The translations under genes were made by a program, and so were the position numbers. A stretch of 64,000 bases of DNA, from contig NC_091865.1 of assembly GCF_019399895.1 (NCBI RefSeq), positions 5,523,001-5,587,000 of the forward strand. The letters run 5' to 3'. The stretch's first letter is position 1, and each line of letters opens with the position of its first letter. This DNA is from Cardiocondyla obscurior (taxonomy: Eukaryota > Arthropoda > Insecta > Hymenoptera > Formicidae). The notes beneath the pieces were generated by a model. It was not told where the DNA came from, did no database searches, and saw only the letters and a program-made list of their open reading frames with translations. This document shows positions 11,927 through 24,114 of this stretch, one piece after another.

Positions 11927-11990
11927 AAGTATCGTTTTCATAACGCGAATTATAGTTAAAGGTGTCAACGAGTATATTTGTGGTTAAAAA

Positions 11991-12623
11991 ATGTCGCGTA
12001 AGTATTTTATTATATATTCTTATTATAATATTTAAACGTTTCTAGTTTTAAATAGATGTTTTATTTAATTATAATTTTTTTTTTTTCCAGAAGAAGATCT
12101 ACATCTAAGCGAGGAAGAAATGTTGTTAGATTTGAATCTGAATGACACGCCGCCGCGCTCCTCAATTTCGGTTCAATCGCTGGCTGCTCAACTGAGAAAC
12201 CAAGAGAAAATTATTGAGCAGCTGGCGGAGAATCAAAAGAAGATGATGGATATCATGCAAAGCCAGCATCAACCACAGCAGCAACAACAGCAACAATTGC
12301 AGCAGCAACAGCAGCAGGAGTCACAGCAGCAAAATTCGGAAGAAGCTGCTGGCAGTGACCAACCCCCACTGAGGGGTAGAAAAATGTGTAAGTTATTTTT
12401 ATTTTAAGTATTTATAACTTATGCGCGCACGCACGTACGCACACACACACACAAATTTGTATCTTTTTTTATTACAGATTCTAGAAGAGGACACGGACGT
12501 GGAAGAAGCCGCGCCGGATGGTATGAACGAAATTGGGGAAGAGGAGGAAGAGGAGGAAGAGGAAAAGGAGGAAGAGGAGGAAGAGGTGGTCGCGGCGACT
12601 TCCACGTCAATTATTATTTTTAA
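11991..12623 (+). CDS. Three-exon gene: Gln-rich coiled-coil protein with RGG-box tail
   Basis: Predicted exons are 11991-11997, 12091-12387 and 12478-12623. Each intron has a GTAAGT donor and a pyrimidine tract with CAG (introns 93 and 90 bp). The exons total 450 nt, exactly 149 codons plus stop. The product starts with an acidic patch (SEEEMLLDLNLND), continues into a predicted coiled coil with many Gln residues (about residues 30-85), and ends in an Arg/Gly-rich RGG/RG tail (about 105-143) of the kind that binds RNA and is a target for arginine methylation. I do not recognise the protein. It sits between the 1.25-kb inverted arms, downstream of a TATA box, so it may be cargo of a large uncharacterised element. 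Confidence 0.6.
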
Positions 12624-12639
12624 ATTTCATTTTTTTTTA

Positions 12640-12651
12640 TTAATTTATTTT

Positions 12652-12682
<31 letters not shown>

Positions 12683-12704
12683 TTTCTTTATTTATTTATT
12701 AAAA
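12640..12704 (+). repeat. (TTTA)n low-complexity run
   Basis: Repeated TTTA units in the 3' untranslated region of the preceding gene. AATAAA near 12849 is a candidate polyadenylation signal. Confidence 0.8.
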
Positions 12705-13317
12705 TTAATTTCTTTTTAATTTTTTGACGAAATTTTAAAATGAATTTTTTTATATTTTTAATGTCTTTTTTTTTTATTTTATATTTATGTATAATTTATT
12801 AAAGAAATTAATTTTTTTTTTATATTGTAATTAACAAATTAATGACAAAATAAAAATGTTTTTATTGCTACTTTATGTATTTTTTTTATTTTATAACAAC
12901 CTTCGCGTAACACAAATATTAAGTTCGAGATATTTAAATAAAAAAAAGCGAAAAAAATTTTTTCTCTTATTGCAATTTTAAAGTAACTGGTAACGCGATA
13001 ATTACAACATTAATTTTGAGACAAAGAGATGAGGCCAGACAGGTACATCGGCATTGACGGGAAACGGTGTATATAAACAGCCTAGCTAGGCAATGCGATA
13101 ACAGCGGCCGATAGACAACATAGTTTAGCGAAAAAGACCGAAAAACTTACACATTACCGAGGAGGTTATTGACCGTTTCAAAATAATTCAAAACAAAGAA
13201 ATTTAGCGAAATTTTTTGTCTCAGCGCCGATATTAATAGCGGAGTATCAACGTGCGAGAGTCAGGGTCGTAAAAAAAAAATACCTATCTACACTTTTAAC
13301 TTATTATCTATCGCGTG

Positions 13318-13329
13318 CGAGAGAGAAAA

Positions 13330-13372
<43 letters not shown>
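13318..13372 (+). repeat. (GA)n microsatellite
   Basis: Almost pure GA/GAAA repeats about 55 bp long. Confidence 0.9.
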
Positions 13373-13373
<1 letters not shown>

Positions 13374-13811
13374 CGCTTATATCACTCATACTACATATAT
13401 AATCATTCATTTCTCATTCATTTCTGGATTTCCGCTTTCGACGTTTTTTCATTAACCATACTTTTGTTCGAGCATTTAATTAATTACGCGTTTTTTTTTT
13501 ATTAACGACAAGCGAAAGACGTTTGATATAAAAACAAGTATAATGTAAACGCGCGATGACTCACGAGTTATTATTGTCTACCGCGAGAAAATAAGATAAA
13601 AATGAACAAGTGTCGACCAAATACTAATAAGATCAAAATATATAATTAACACCGGCAGCAATCAATCCAATAAATACATCCTAACAACGACAATTAAAAA
13701 CAGCGTTCAAATTTTTTTATTTCTCCTTTTTATAAAATAGTCTAATAATTAAATAAACTATATAATTGTTAATAATTTGTATAAACATGTAAAAACATTA
13801 AAAAAATAAAA

Positions 13812-13893
13812 AAGTTACATAGGCCTGACTCGAACTAGCGATCCTGCGCTTACTAGACCAGAGCTGTCCGCGCTGGACTACCACGCTGCTTCA
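13812..13893 (-). tRNA. tRNA-like sequence (degenerate tRNA or tRNA-derived SINE head)
   Basis: Read on the minus strand, the segment has a B-box-like AGTTCGAGTCA near its end, an A-box-like GCGTGGTAGTCCA near its start at tRNA-like spacing, and a run of six T after it that could terminate RNA polymerase III. I could not fold a clean acceptor stem or name an anticodon, so this is more likely a pseudogene or SINE promoter than a working tRNA. Confidence 0.35.
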
Positions 13894-14080
13894 AAAATAA
13901 GTCTAACTTCTCGGTACTTCAATACATCGCAAATGTTTAAACTCGATTTTCTTTTTTTATTTTAGAGAAGCGCATCGAATGGCTTTACAATATTAAGGTA
14001 GAAACACCAATTTTCAAACTCTGCAAATTTGAATAAAATTAGTGTTTCGTTGAGCGCGATCTCCCCTTGTTAATAATACA

Positions 14081-14602
14081 CAGGGTGATCAGTGGACGGA
14101 GTTAAAAATAGTAGATATAACTAATCGAATTAAGACAAAAAATCTTTTACCATTTAAAAAAATTCTGAATTTCCGAGAAAAAAAATTAAATTTATGTACT
14201 CGTAAGAGCGGCAAAGAAGCGTGGGCTGAGTGAGCGCGCGATAGACAGCGGCGTGTGTATCTTAAAGGTGATGGACGGAATCAGCGCGCGGCGAGCGAGA
14301 CGAGGCGACAACGCGCGTTGTCACTTCATTTCGCTCGCGTGTCGTCACATCGTCTCGCTCGCGCGTTGTCTCCTTGTCTCGCTCACCGCGCGCTGATTCC
14401 GTCCATCACCTTTAAGATATACACGCCGCTGTCTATCGCGCGCTCACTCAGCCCACGCTTCTTTGCCGCTCTTACGAGTACATAAATTTAATTTTTTTTC
14501 TCGGAAATTCAGAATTTTTTTAAATGGTAAAAGATTTTTTGTCTTAATTCGATTAGTTATATCTACTATTTTTAACTCCGTCCACTGATCTGGGACACCC
14601 TG
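14081..14602. mobile_element. Foldback MITE with CAGGGTG ends
   Basis: Left arm starts CAGGGTGATCAGTGGACGG; the right arm is its complement ending CACCCTG at 14602, followed by TA. The left copy lacks 5 bp just inside the tip. Arms pair through CGGAATCAGCGCGCGG to a centre near 14340. The tips match those of the elements at 21321-24769, 24779 and 35250-35600, suggesting one family. Confidence 0.8.
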
Positions 14603-15203
14603 TATGTTTAAATAAAATTTAGTTTTTTTAGGCTCTAAAATTTGTCTCCCTTCCTCGTTAGCTCTTATCATTTGATTAACATTGGTTATTCAAATCGATA
14701 AGATTACCAGGCATCACCACGTGGAGGTGAGGATAGGAATTGAGTAGAAAAAACTATACGACGATAAAAGTTATGTTCGAGTAGACACTGTTAGCATTAT
14801 TAATGTGAAAGCAACGCATTGCATTATTGTTATTCATATCATTATTAACAACAAAAATAAAATGCATAACTTTTTTATATAACAATAGTAATGTCTTCTC
14901 AAAAACAACCAAAGTCGTGTATTATGCTTTTACTACCCCTTTGAAACCCAAAAAATATAGTGTCTCTTACAGACATGGTGTCTCTTACAGACATGGTGTC
15001 TCTTACAGACATGGTGTCTCTTACAGACATGGTGTCTACTCATGACAATAATTAAATTAGCATTTTTTACATATTTTAAAACATATGCTATTAATTTTTT
15101 CTCACTTAATATGGTATAAAATAATATAACATGAAAATGCAATAGTATTATCTTCATTATTGTCATACGTGGAGTAGAATACTAATCTACTTTTCTTTTT
15201 AGT
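14603..15203. other. hAT 3' flank with 18-bp tandem repeat
   Basis: An 18-bp unit (GTGTCTCTTACAGACATG) is repeated about 4.5 times at 14960-15039. The remainder is AT-rich non-coding sequence, probably the 3' side of the hAT element. No hAT terminal inverted repeat could be assigned with confidence. Confidence 0.5.
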
Positions 15204-17729
15204 TTAACGTTTAGCGTACGAATGATCTGTGGATATTACAGCTGTGACTATTTCATTATTATTAGATGAAGATGCAACAGCATTATTGTCATCATTGTCG
15301 TATGCGGAATACAATGTTAAAGTACTTTTTTTTTTAATACAATGTTTAGCGTACGAATGATCTGTGGATATTACAGCTGTGACTATTTCATTATTATTAG
15401 ATGAAGATGCAACAGCATTATTGTCATCATTGTCGTATGCGGAATACAATGTTAAAGTACTTTTTTTTTTAATACAATGTTTAGCGTACAAATTGTCTGT
15501 GGACATTAAAGCTATGTGATTCTCATCTATACTCATATTTAAAATATTTTGTTTTTTTGTTCGTAATGCAGATTTTAAAACACAAATAGCATTAACACTA
15601 GCCGAAGAAAGTTGATTACGTTTTTTCGTTTTTATATCTGTTAAAAATGAAAATACTCTTTCAGAATCGGCATTAGAATTTGGAAATGTTCTAACTGTAT
15701 TAATAAGTGATTTTAAATTTTCATATCTCTGTATGTTATTTTTACTTTTAAAAATTTCTTTCCACATATTATCAAAGTTTAATGTTGCGAGATGCTGTTT
15801 CTCTGCATCTGTAAAATCTAAATGTATTTTAGACCATTCATTTTTCAAACCGTTCTTGTCAAAACCACCGATGGTTTCAGCAACAAAAGAAACGTCATTA
15901 AACGTAATGTCTCTGTGAGCATCAAATAACGCTGCATGTTGGAAGACTTTTAATTTAAATAAAAATTTATTATTTATTGGTAATTTTTTACAAATTTGTT
16001 CCGCTGCAGTAACATAAAATTCTAAACAATTTTTTCTTATAATATTTGCTTCATCCGCGTGTCCGTTATTAGATAAATCATCTAGATATTCTTCACAATC
16101 TGATCCTAAAGTAATATTTTCAAGAGGTTTTTGATTTTCATTTAAAGAAAATGTAACATTAAGTACATTTTTTAATACCTCTTGTTTTAAAAAATTTTCA
16201 CACAGTTGAATCAAAAGATGCATTAATTTTGGATGCAAGAGATGTATTCTTGTTTCAACTGCTTGAAAAAATATATTAAATTTATTAAAAAATTGTAAAA
16301 CATATTTTAAAAATAAGAAATATGCCTTTAAGTCTATACTTTGCATAGTACATTTTAAATTTTCAGCTACACTCGATTTCTCATTCACAATCATGTCAGT
16401 CAAAAAATGTTTTATAGTATCCCAAGACTCTAAAATTCTTTCAATACACATATGACGAGAAAGCCATCGCGTTTCACATAATCTTAAAAGTTTGTGGCTC
16501 GTTTCTTGAAAGCAATTGCAAAATTCACGAAAAATTGCTGAGCGCTTAGGACTACTATTAACATAATATGCCATTTTTTAAATAAAATCCTCGTAAACAT
16601 GAGGTATTTTATCACATGCAGCATTTGCAACTAACGCAATAGAATGACATGGACATGAAAGAGTTAATACTTTTGAATTTATTTTTTCAAGCTGTGTTTT
16701 AAATGATAAATTTTTCCCTTTCATTACAGCTGCATTATCGCATGATAAAGCAACAATGTTTTGAAATGGAATTTTCAATTTCCACATTTCTGTTTTAAAA
16801 GCATTAAATAATTTCTTTGCACTGCAATCTTTTGCATCTAAATTTATTAATTTTACCAATTGTGAATGAATATTTAATGTTTCTGGATCAACGTATCGAA
16901 CGTGAAACGTCATCCATTTTTCATTTGTAATATCTGACGTTTCATCTATAAAAATTGTAAATTTCGTATTTTGTAACGTTTCTACTACGCGATTTGTCTC
17001 GACTGGAGCTAAAACGTTCGAAATTATATTTGAACATTTTGCCGCGCTTAACTTCATACTTTTCAAGACATCGGGATCTTTCCCTACATCTTGAAAATAA
17101 TTCAGAATTATTTCAGCAGTATCAAATGAAATATTTTTGTCAGCAATTAACGCGGCATATCGAATTTCCGCTATTTTTTTTCGATCATCGAAAGATAAAA
17201 ATGTTTCATTATGTTCTGTGCATAACTCTGTGTTTGTTTCTTCATACTCTTTTAAATTATCAATGTGCGTTTTGGATTCTGCATGCCGATAAATATTTCT
17301 TTTAGTTACATATTTAAACGATTTCTTACAAATAGTACAAAAATATGAATTTTTATCGTCAAGTACTTCACGCAACCAAGGCTTAAATTTTGGAATATCA
17401 AGCCATTGTTTTCGAAAATTTATATTGTATACAGATTTTTTATCAGTATCTTCTATTGAAATACCGGAACTACTTGATGTATTCTTTATTATATTATTCT
17501 TATGGCATGCAGATTCCATATGCCTAGAAACATGTGACAAATGACACGAAAAATTTTTATTACATATAAAACAATGAAAAAGACTATTATTATCAGGAAC
17601 TCTACCTATCCAAGATTTAAATCGATCGTCAAAAAGCCAACTGTCCGAAAAAACTGATTTCATTTTCTTTTTCGCGCCATCACATGCTTTAGATGCTTCC
17701 ATTTTAATAAAAAAATATAATTTCAACAA
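15204..17729 (-). pseudogene. hAT-family transposase, one in-frame stop
   Basis: Cut-and-paste transposase of the hAT superfamily. Two long ORFs (17729-16578, 383 aa; 16574-15204, 456 aa) are in the same frame and are separated only by a TAA at 16578-16580. The N-terminal half has two BED/C2H2-like fingers (CFICNKNF...H...H and CTICKKSF...H...H), then the RNase H-like core with candidate catalytic Asp in FIDETSD and in SCDNAAVMKG. The C-terminal half ends in the hATC dimerisation region (FPNSNADSERVFSFL). After that, a 45-residue segment is repeated in tandem (see repeat). The gene is close to complete and could have died recently. Confidence 0.85.
15211..15616 (-). repeat. 135-bp tandem repeat in the hAT C-terminus
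   Basis: The sequence TTAGCGTACGAATGATCTGT recurs at 15211 and 15346, and a diverged third unit starts at 15481. The 135-bp period (45 codons) keeps the frame, so the transposase gains two extra Ser/Asn-rich segments at its tail. Confidence 0.9.
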
Positions 17730-19024
17730 AAAATGTAAAAATATAAATAATTCTAAAATATACCTTATTACTGCTTATCACTATTGCACCATTAAATTCT
17801 AGCTTATAATTTATACTAAGCCAGCAGCGTTATCAAGAGGCACGGTAGTGCCTCGCGCCAAGTATAGGCGCAGCGAGGTATATTAATTACAACTGTGTTC
17901 TTAATTCGCTGTACACCCCACAAAACACTTGTAAATCTACTATCTACTAATCGTACACTCACATTTGCAAAAACACGCGCCCGAAGAATCTCGACTAAAC
18001 ATCTAGATTCTAAATTACGGCAAAAAATAAGATACTACGATATCAACGCAGTACTTATTCGCGTCTTCGACGGTGCACGACTGACCAAAGAATCCGTTTC
18101 AATTTCCTAAATCCCAAGCAAAAGCGCGAAATTCGCGACGTGAGCTGGCTATCGCATAGTTTCAAAACGTATAACGAATAGCCATTGGATAGTTTGAAAA
18201 AATTTAGACCAAAATGAACCAATGGTCAGTCGTACGTATGTTCTCTTCTCCACTATTGGCGTTCACGTCGTTAAAATTTATTGGCGTGACTAAATGACCG
18301 CGGCCGCGACGTCGTCGACGGACTCGACGACGGCCGCGGCACAGCGCAATGAAAAAGAGTGAGAAAGAATGAACGAGTGAGTGAATAAGCGCTTTACAAA
18401 ACGCAGCGACTTGAGTTTTCATTGTATCAAAAGATTTTATTACCACGTATCAATGGACCGTATTACTATTGTATCAAAGAACTGTATTATTACGTCCATC
18501 AGCTAACCCATAAAAATTGTAAACACATACGAAATATAGTTTCAAAAGGCGCGCAAAAACCGATGCAATATACTTTCATGTTCTACCCGTTCTAACAATT
18601 TTGTAAATTAAAAATATGTCGACAAATAATAAAAATTGGAAATTTTTTTTTTATTAATAAGGCCCGGTTTTACCAACACACGAGTAAATCTAATCGGTTG
18701 GATAAACTTTCGGAATTGTAACTACCAAATAAAAAATTGATGATGAGGTGCAAATAAAAAATTAAAATCTGCATAACGCTGTAATCGATTTAATTTATTA
18801 AACATCTCTCGCTCAACCTTTATAAAATTTCCACCTATTCATATTTGACGAAAGTACTGTAGTTTTTACGTCGAAATCTGAAGTTGGATTACATTAAATT
18901 AACAAGAAATGTTATGCAACATTTTGAAAAATGTATAACAGTTAAAAAGTAAAAAGTTGTAGTACATTTACGACAAGCAAACGCAAGTATTATTTATTAG
19001 AAAAGGCACAGTCAGTTTTAAATT
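17730..19024. other. Non-coding between hAT and right arm
   Basis: Contains the 40-bp GCACGGTAGTGCCTCGCGC repeat (17838-17878, inverted copy near 8110) and a GC-rich palindromic patch (18298-18342) rich in CGACG. I recognise no gene. Confidence 0.4.
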
Positions 19025-20264
19025 GATCAACATAGGCAACAAGTGGTCAGCGGCGGGCGGCGAACAGATCGAAAAAGCAAAGTATCGGCTAGGCATTACT
19101 CGGCTAAGCGAAACGGCAACGGTGGACAGCAGCGAATTCGTTGAGCAGACAACGCCGCACGCCGCGGATTGATAATCCTCGTTTTTGCGACATTTTACAC
19201 GCGTACTAGGTCTAGGATTTTGACTAATAACAGGGAAATTATAGCAAGCTTTGCGAATTAACAAATTATTTTTATTCTCGGTTTCATATAATGCATCGCC
19301 GAATTTGAGTATTGCAATTTTACATCGTGAAAATGTTTAAACTGTTTAAATAATTTTTGCAAAAAGTCACTCATCGGATTCGGTCGTCGGACGATGCTGA
19401 AACGTTGTTAAAAAAAAAATTATAAAAATCGGACACGCGATCTCGGAGATATCCATTTGTTAACTAGCAAAAATGTTCATATTGAAAAAAAGACTATACT
19501 ATGTCACTCGCAACATCGTCCGGCGATCGAATCCGATGAGTGACTTTTTTTGTAAAAAAATTGTTTAAACAATTGAAATGACTTCTTTTCAGTTTTTAAA
19601 CAAAATATCTGAAACCCTGAATCGATAGCAACAACCGTTACCTAATAACGAGCGTTTACGTAGAAGATATTAATTTGTTAACTAAGAAAAGAAAATAGCA
19701 ATTTAATATTTTCCTTTGGCAAATATTTAGCGATAAATAAGCAACAAAGCGTTATCTCGATTAAATTCCTTTGCGACCAACTTCATCTTCTTTTACTTGA
19801 ACATTATTAAAAAAATGTATTATAATAAAAGCAGAGAGTAACAAACTTTTTCTTTGCCAATTACTTTTTAACAACAAATTAGCTACGAATTTATAAAAAT
19901 TAACTCTGCTTATTTCGTACTGCTAACTTATAAGATAAAAATGATTTAGTTTAAAAAGAGAAGGATTCTTTATGAATAACAATTTATTTATTTTCAATTT
20001 TTATGTTACATGGTAATGATGGTAACATGGTAAGTTTTATAGTACATGGTAAATAAGAGCAGCCGTTCGCATTCGAGCGGTTACCATCATGCTTGCGCGA
20101 TACCGAAACTACCGAGTTACCGACGACGCCGTGAAAGAGTAGGACAGATAGTGTATAGCTCTGGCCTTTTCCTCTATCCGACGGCAGTCGAAGCGCTGGC
20201 GTCACACGGACGAGCCTCTGCATCTGTACGCGTGGCCGGCTGCGATCGAAAGTTCAGCTCTCTG
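19025..20264 (-). repeat. Right arm of the 1.25-kb inverted repeat pair
   Basis: Inverted counterpart of 9151-11545 and uninterrupted by the Harbinger insertion; the empty TAA site is near 20082. The two arms read as nearly identical over most of their length, so they are either terminal repeats of a large element or a recent inverted duplication. Confidence 0.85.
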
Positions 20265-21318
20265 TCCAGGGGTCAAACTTTTTTTGAATGTGGGTGACAC
20301 CCACACCCTTGTGGCCACCTAGTGGTGGCGCCGCGAAGCGCTGGGGCGCCGTGTGTCGGGTTGCCGTTTTCTGGCGTTAATGCGTAGGTGGCGAGCGCGA
20401 GCAGTCGCCACAATACTATGCAGTAATAATCCAAATTCAGTGAACAGAAATAAACTGTAAAGATGAAGCTCACGACCCTTGGGAAAGAAAAGGAAACATT
20501 TTTAAATTCAACGGTACGCCTCTTTTGAAAAACAAAATAAGTCAACAAAATTTTATTTTCTTGAAAACCGGACATTTGCGTGGCGCCTATTGAGTATGCG
20601 CGAGCCACACACTTGATCACATTCGAATACAACATAAACCGAGTAGCTCGGACCTGTACAAATCAACAAGTCGAGCGGCAGTACGGAATTTTTCACCTAA
20701 TACTCAGGAAAATGAAACAGCCCAAACACGCACTATAAAAAAATTTCGTTTTTATATATTTTTAAAAAATATGTTGAGTTACATAATTGTAGTTTACGGC
20801 ATAATATAGTGTTACGTCAAGAATAAAAATATTTTTAAAAGGAAAGTTACCGCTTCTCGACAGCTAAAGAAATGGTTCGAGAGCAGGTAAGGAAGAGAAA
20901 GAGAGTTTGGAGAGAGACGCAACTACCGATCTTTGCATGACGCGTGCGATTCAGCGCCACGTGTATATAGCGCTAGAAACAAGTTAGAACAACAAAAGAT
21001 TCGAGTTAGCGTGATTTTTGTTCTTTTAAGGGAAAGAATTTTAATTCTTGTTCCCAAGGAAAGAACTGGAGGTGGTTTCGCAGCAAATGGGTTCCAGGGT
21101 TTATTTAAGAAATGTAAAAATTTAGGTTCGCAACCTTTAAATTAAACATTTATTATAAACTAATTAATACAAAAGAATAAAAACAAAGAAAATAAGAAAT
21201 AAAAAAAAATATTAATTATTTTTAATTTTTAAATAAAATAGGTAATTTTATCAATTCATGTGAATAATATTACAAAGCGCACATATGAATAAATAAAAGA
21301 TATCAATAAATGTGAATA
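20265..21318. other. No gene recognised
   Basis: Mixed composition, with no ORF resembling a known family and no terminal repeats. Confidence 0.45.
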
Positions 21319-21639
21319 TACAGGGTGTATCATTCCATATTGACAAGTTAGTAGAAGTAGGTAGGTCTCAGGAATATAAGGCAAAATGTCCAATACCATT
21401 TTTCTATATCTTTACCAATAACCGAGAAAATAATTTTAGAAAAATTTATCGGATAGAGCGAATAAGCGCGCGCGGTTAGAAGCGGTCCCAGTACAAAAGA
21501 TTAAGCCCTACCCATTCGACTCACGGGTTGGTCGACACGTGAGTGAGACGAGGCGACAGCTCGAGCGAGGCGATGCGACAAGGCGTGAGGAAGAGAGAAC
21601 GGCGACGCGCGAGCGACACGAGGCGACACAATACGCGTG

Positions 21640-21795
21640 CGAGGCGATGCGACAACGCATCAGATTACGACGGCGCGTGAGGAAGAGAGAACGGCGATGC
21701 GCGCGCGACACGAGACGACACAATACGCGTGCGAGGCGATGCGACAACGCATCAGATTACGACGGCGCGTGAGGAAGAGAGAACGGCGATGCGCG
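21640..21795 (-). repeat. 92-bp tandem units, left arm (2 copies)
   Basis: Units contain GCGATGCGACAACGCATCAG and end in a GAGGAAGAGAGAACGG block. The right arm carries four copies in the opposite orientation. Confidence 0.85.
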
Positions 21796-21879
21796 AGTAA
21801 ATTTTTATCTAATTTTTACGGCATCGAAACGCTATCGTTTCCACGCCCTCCGTTTCCACCTTATAAGGTAGATAGCTCG

Positions 21880-22560
21880 GTGCGTTTTTGGGCTTTAATG
21901 TAGCCCAATTCAAAATAATGCAGCACGTTAATACATATGTATACGGGAAACGTGCAGGCCATTCGATCGGCCCCTCTTGCTCTTTATAATATGTATTTAA
22001 TATTTGCCGCAAGAATTGTAAGGAGTTCTGTCTTGCTGGAAAATTAACTTTTGTCGAACTTGAAGCGGCAGGTCTTTCAAGAGAATAGGAAGTTTGTTTT
22101 TTTACTTTTTTTTATTTTATTTTAAGAATGCAGTTTTTACCTCAACTGAAATGAGCATTGGCGGACAGCAGGGGGATTTTTGTGCCCCAATGTTATGAAA
22201 TTATTTTAATTAAAAATTTTATTTGGAGTACATAATACTTCGTCGCTCTATAATATTTTTACAGGAAATGAAACATTTCTTTGATTATAAATATAAGAAG
22301 GAAACCTACAATGTGTTTTATTGGTAAATATTCTACAGTAAAAGCAGTGTACTTTAAAGATATACGGAAAGAAAACTTGCAATATCCGTTTTTCGATGAT
22401 AATGATTTCGATTTGACGCAATCAATGCTCAATATTTTTGTCGCCGCACTTCCATACATCTCGTTTCTCTAGTGCATACACGCAATTTCTTATCGTGAAC
22501 ACCGTAGGATGCTTTTGATTCGGAAATTTTTGCACGTATAAACGCATTGCGGTTAAAAAA
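21880..22560 (-). pseudogene. Decayed inverted copy of the DD41D transposase
   Basis: Read on the minus strand, this stretch matches the intact gene downstream in order: part of exon 1 (about 22560-22480), the first intron and start of exon 2 (about 22390-22260, including the TTTCCGTATATCTTTAAAGT intron sequence) and exon 3 (about 22095-21880, with residues similar to RQILNT and WPAR). It is full of stops and indels. The element is therefore a head-to-head arrangement of one dead and one intact copy sharing the same outer repeats. Confidence 0.75.
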
Positions 22561-22778
22561 TTTTCTTTGCCATTCCAAAACAAATTATCATATTAATTAC
22601 ATTTATCTACTTATCGACAGATAAATGTGCAGTTAACGTAGTTTGATTATCGACCGATTTGTATTGAAGCAGCACGGCTAAGATTTCAGATTTTCAATTG
22701 TTTTAACTCGATGTTGCCAAGTGCTGTCGAACGTCGACACATTATCGTGTTTTGTCTCGTACAGTATCGTTCGCAAAA

Positions 22779-23983
22779 ATGTATACGGCTAGTGAGTATA
22801 CAGACATGATAATTTGTTTCGGGATGGCAGGAGAAAATTCGTTAGCCGCAAAGCGTTTATACGTTGAAAGATTTCCAAATCGAAGGCATCCTACGGCATT
22901 TACAATACGAAATTGTGTGCGACGTGCTCGAGAGACGGGATGCGTGGAAGTACGGCGGCACAATATCGAACGCCCATTACGCCAAAATATTAATGTTGAA
23001 GAACGGATACTGGAAAGTTTTGAAGAAACACCAAGAAACAGCATCCGACATGTAGCGCGCAATCTCGGTGTATCGAGTGCTTTGGTACACCGAATTATTC
23101 GACAAGATGGTTTGCACCCGTATCATTATCAACGGGTGCAACATCTTCTCCCGCGCGATCAAGAGCAACGTGCTGTTTTTTGTCAAGGTAACTTTCTTTC
23201 CGTATATCTTTAAAGTACACATACGTCGCTTTTACTGTACAAAATTTATTAATAACACACATTGTAGGATTTCTCGCCCAGTGTAGAAGAAATGCTTCAT
23301 TTCCTCAAAAAATATTATGGACGGACGAAGCGTTATTTACCCCTAATGGGGTATTTAATTCTAAAAATTTTGTTATATGGAGGCACGAAAATCCCCGTAT
23401 TGTCCGGCAATGCTTTTTTCAACACAGGTGGAAACTACACGTATGGGCAGGAATTATTAATAATAAAGTGGTAAGTGTTCTGTTACACGAGTTAAATTAA
23501 AAACGTTAAGATTATTCTAATCATTTTTAGATCGGGCCTTATTTCCTGCCAGCAAATTTAAATGGTGAGCAATATGCTGCATTTTTAGAAAATCAGCTTC
23601 CCATTCTTTTGGAAGACCTGCCACTTCAAGTTAGGCAAGAATTAATTTTTCAGCAGGACGGGGCTCCTCCTCACTTCTCTCGTCAGGCGCGGCAGATATT
23701 AAATACGCGTTATAGGGATAGATGGATAGGGCGAGGGGGGCCGATCGCATGGCCAGCACGTTCCCCGGATATGAACGTGCTGGATTATTTTGTTTGGGGC
23801 TACATTAAAGCCCAAATAGAAAATATGCGTAATCGTACCGTGCACGAAGTCCGTGATGCAATTCTAGCGGCCTTCAATACGATCACGCCTGACATGGCAC
23901 ACAGGGCAACGCAACAAATTGTTCGAAGAGCCGAACTTTGTTTACAACAACAAGGACGGCACTTCGAACAATTGTTGCATTGA
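22779..23983 (+). CDS. Intact two-intron transposase, DD41D type
   Basis: Exons 22779-23187, 23268-23470 and 23531-23983 join to 1065 nt, or 354 aa, with no internal stop. Both introns (80 and 60 bp) have GTAACT or GTAAGT donors and TAG acceptors, and the phases agree. The N-terminus has a helix-turn-helix DNA-binding region (about residues 1-125). Candidate catalytic residues are Asp in ILWTDEALF (exon 2), Asp in FQQDGAPPH and Asp in NVLDYFVWG (exon 3). The last two are separated by 41 residues, which places it with the DD41D group of the IS630-Tc1-mariner superfamily. All motifs are present, so the protein may be active. Confidence 0.85.
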
Positions 23984-24114
23984 ACTGATGCCGGTGGATT
24001 AGGCCTACTGGGGATACCACGTTAAAAAAAACGCACCTGGCTATCTACCTCATAAGGTGGCGTGGAAACGATAGCGTTTCGATGCCGTAAAAATTAGATA
24101 AGAATTTACTCGCG

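Larger units (their letters stand above)
12720..14080. other. Non-coding interior between inverted arms
   Basis: AT-rich. A second TATA box (TATATAAA, 13070-13077) lies in a cluster of clean promoter-like sequence but no ORF follows it, so any transcript would be non-coding. A (GA)n run fills 13318-13372. A tRNA-like stretch is listed separately. Confidence 0.45.

Noticed and set aside
12399..12610. Poly-Ser and poly-Pro ORFs on the minus strand
   Set aside because: Antisense of the RGG-encoding third exon.
14690..17835. hAT terminal inverted repeats and 8-bp duplication
   Set aside because: A CAGCGTT motif near 17825 points outward from the element, and no matching left end was found by eye.
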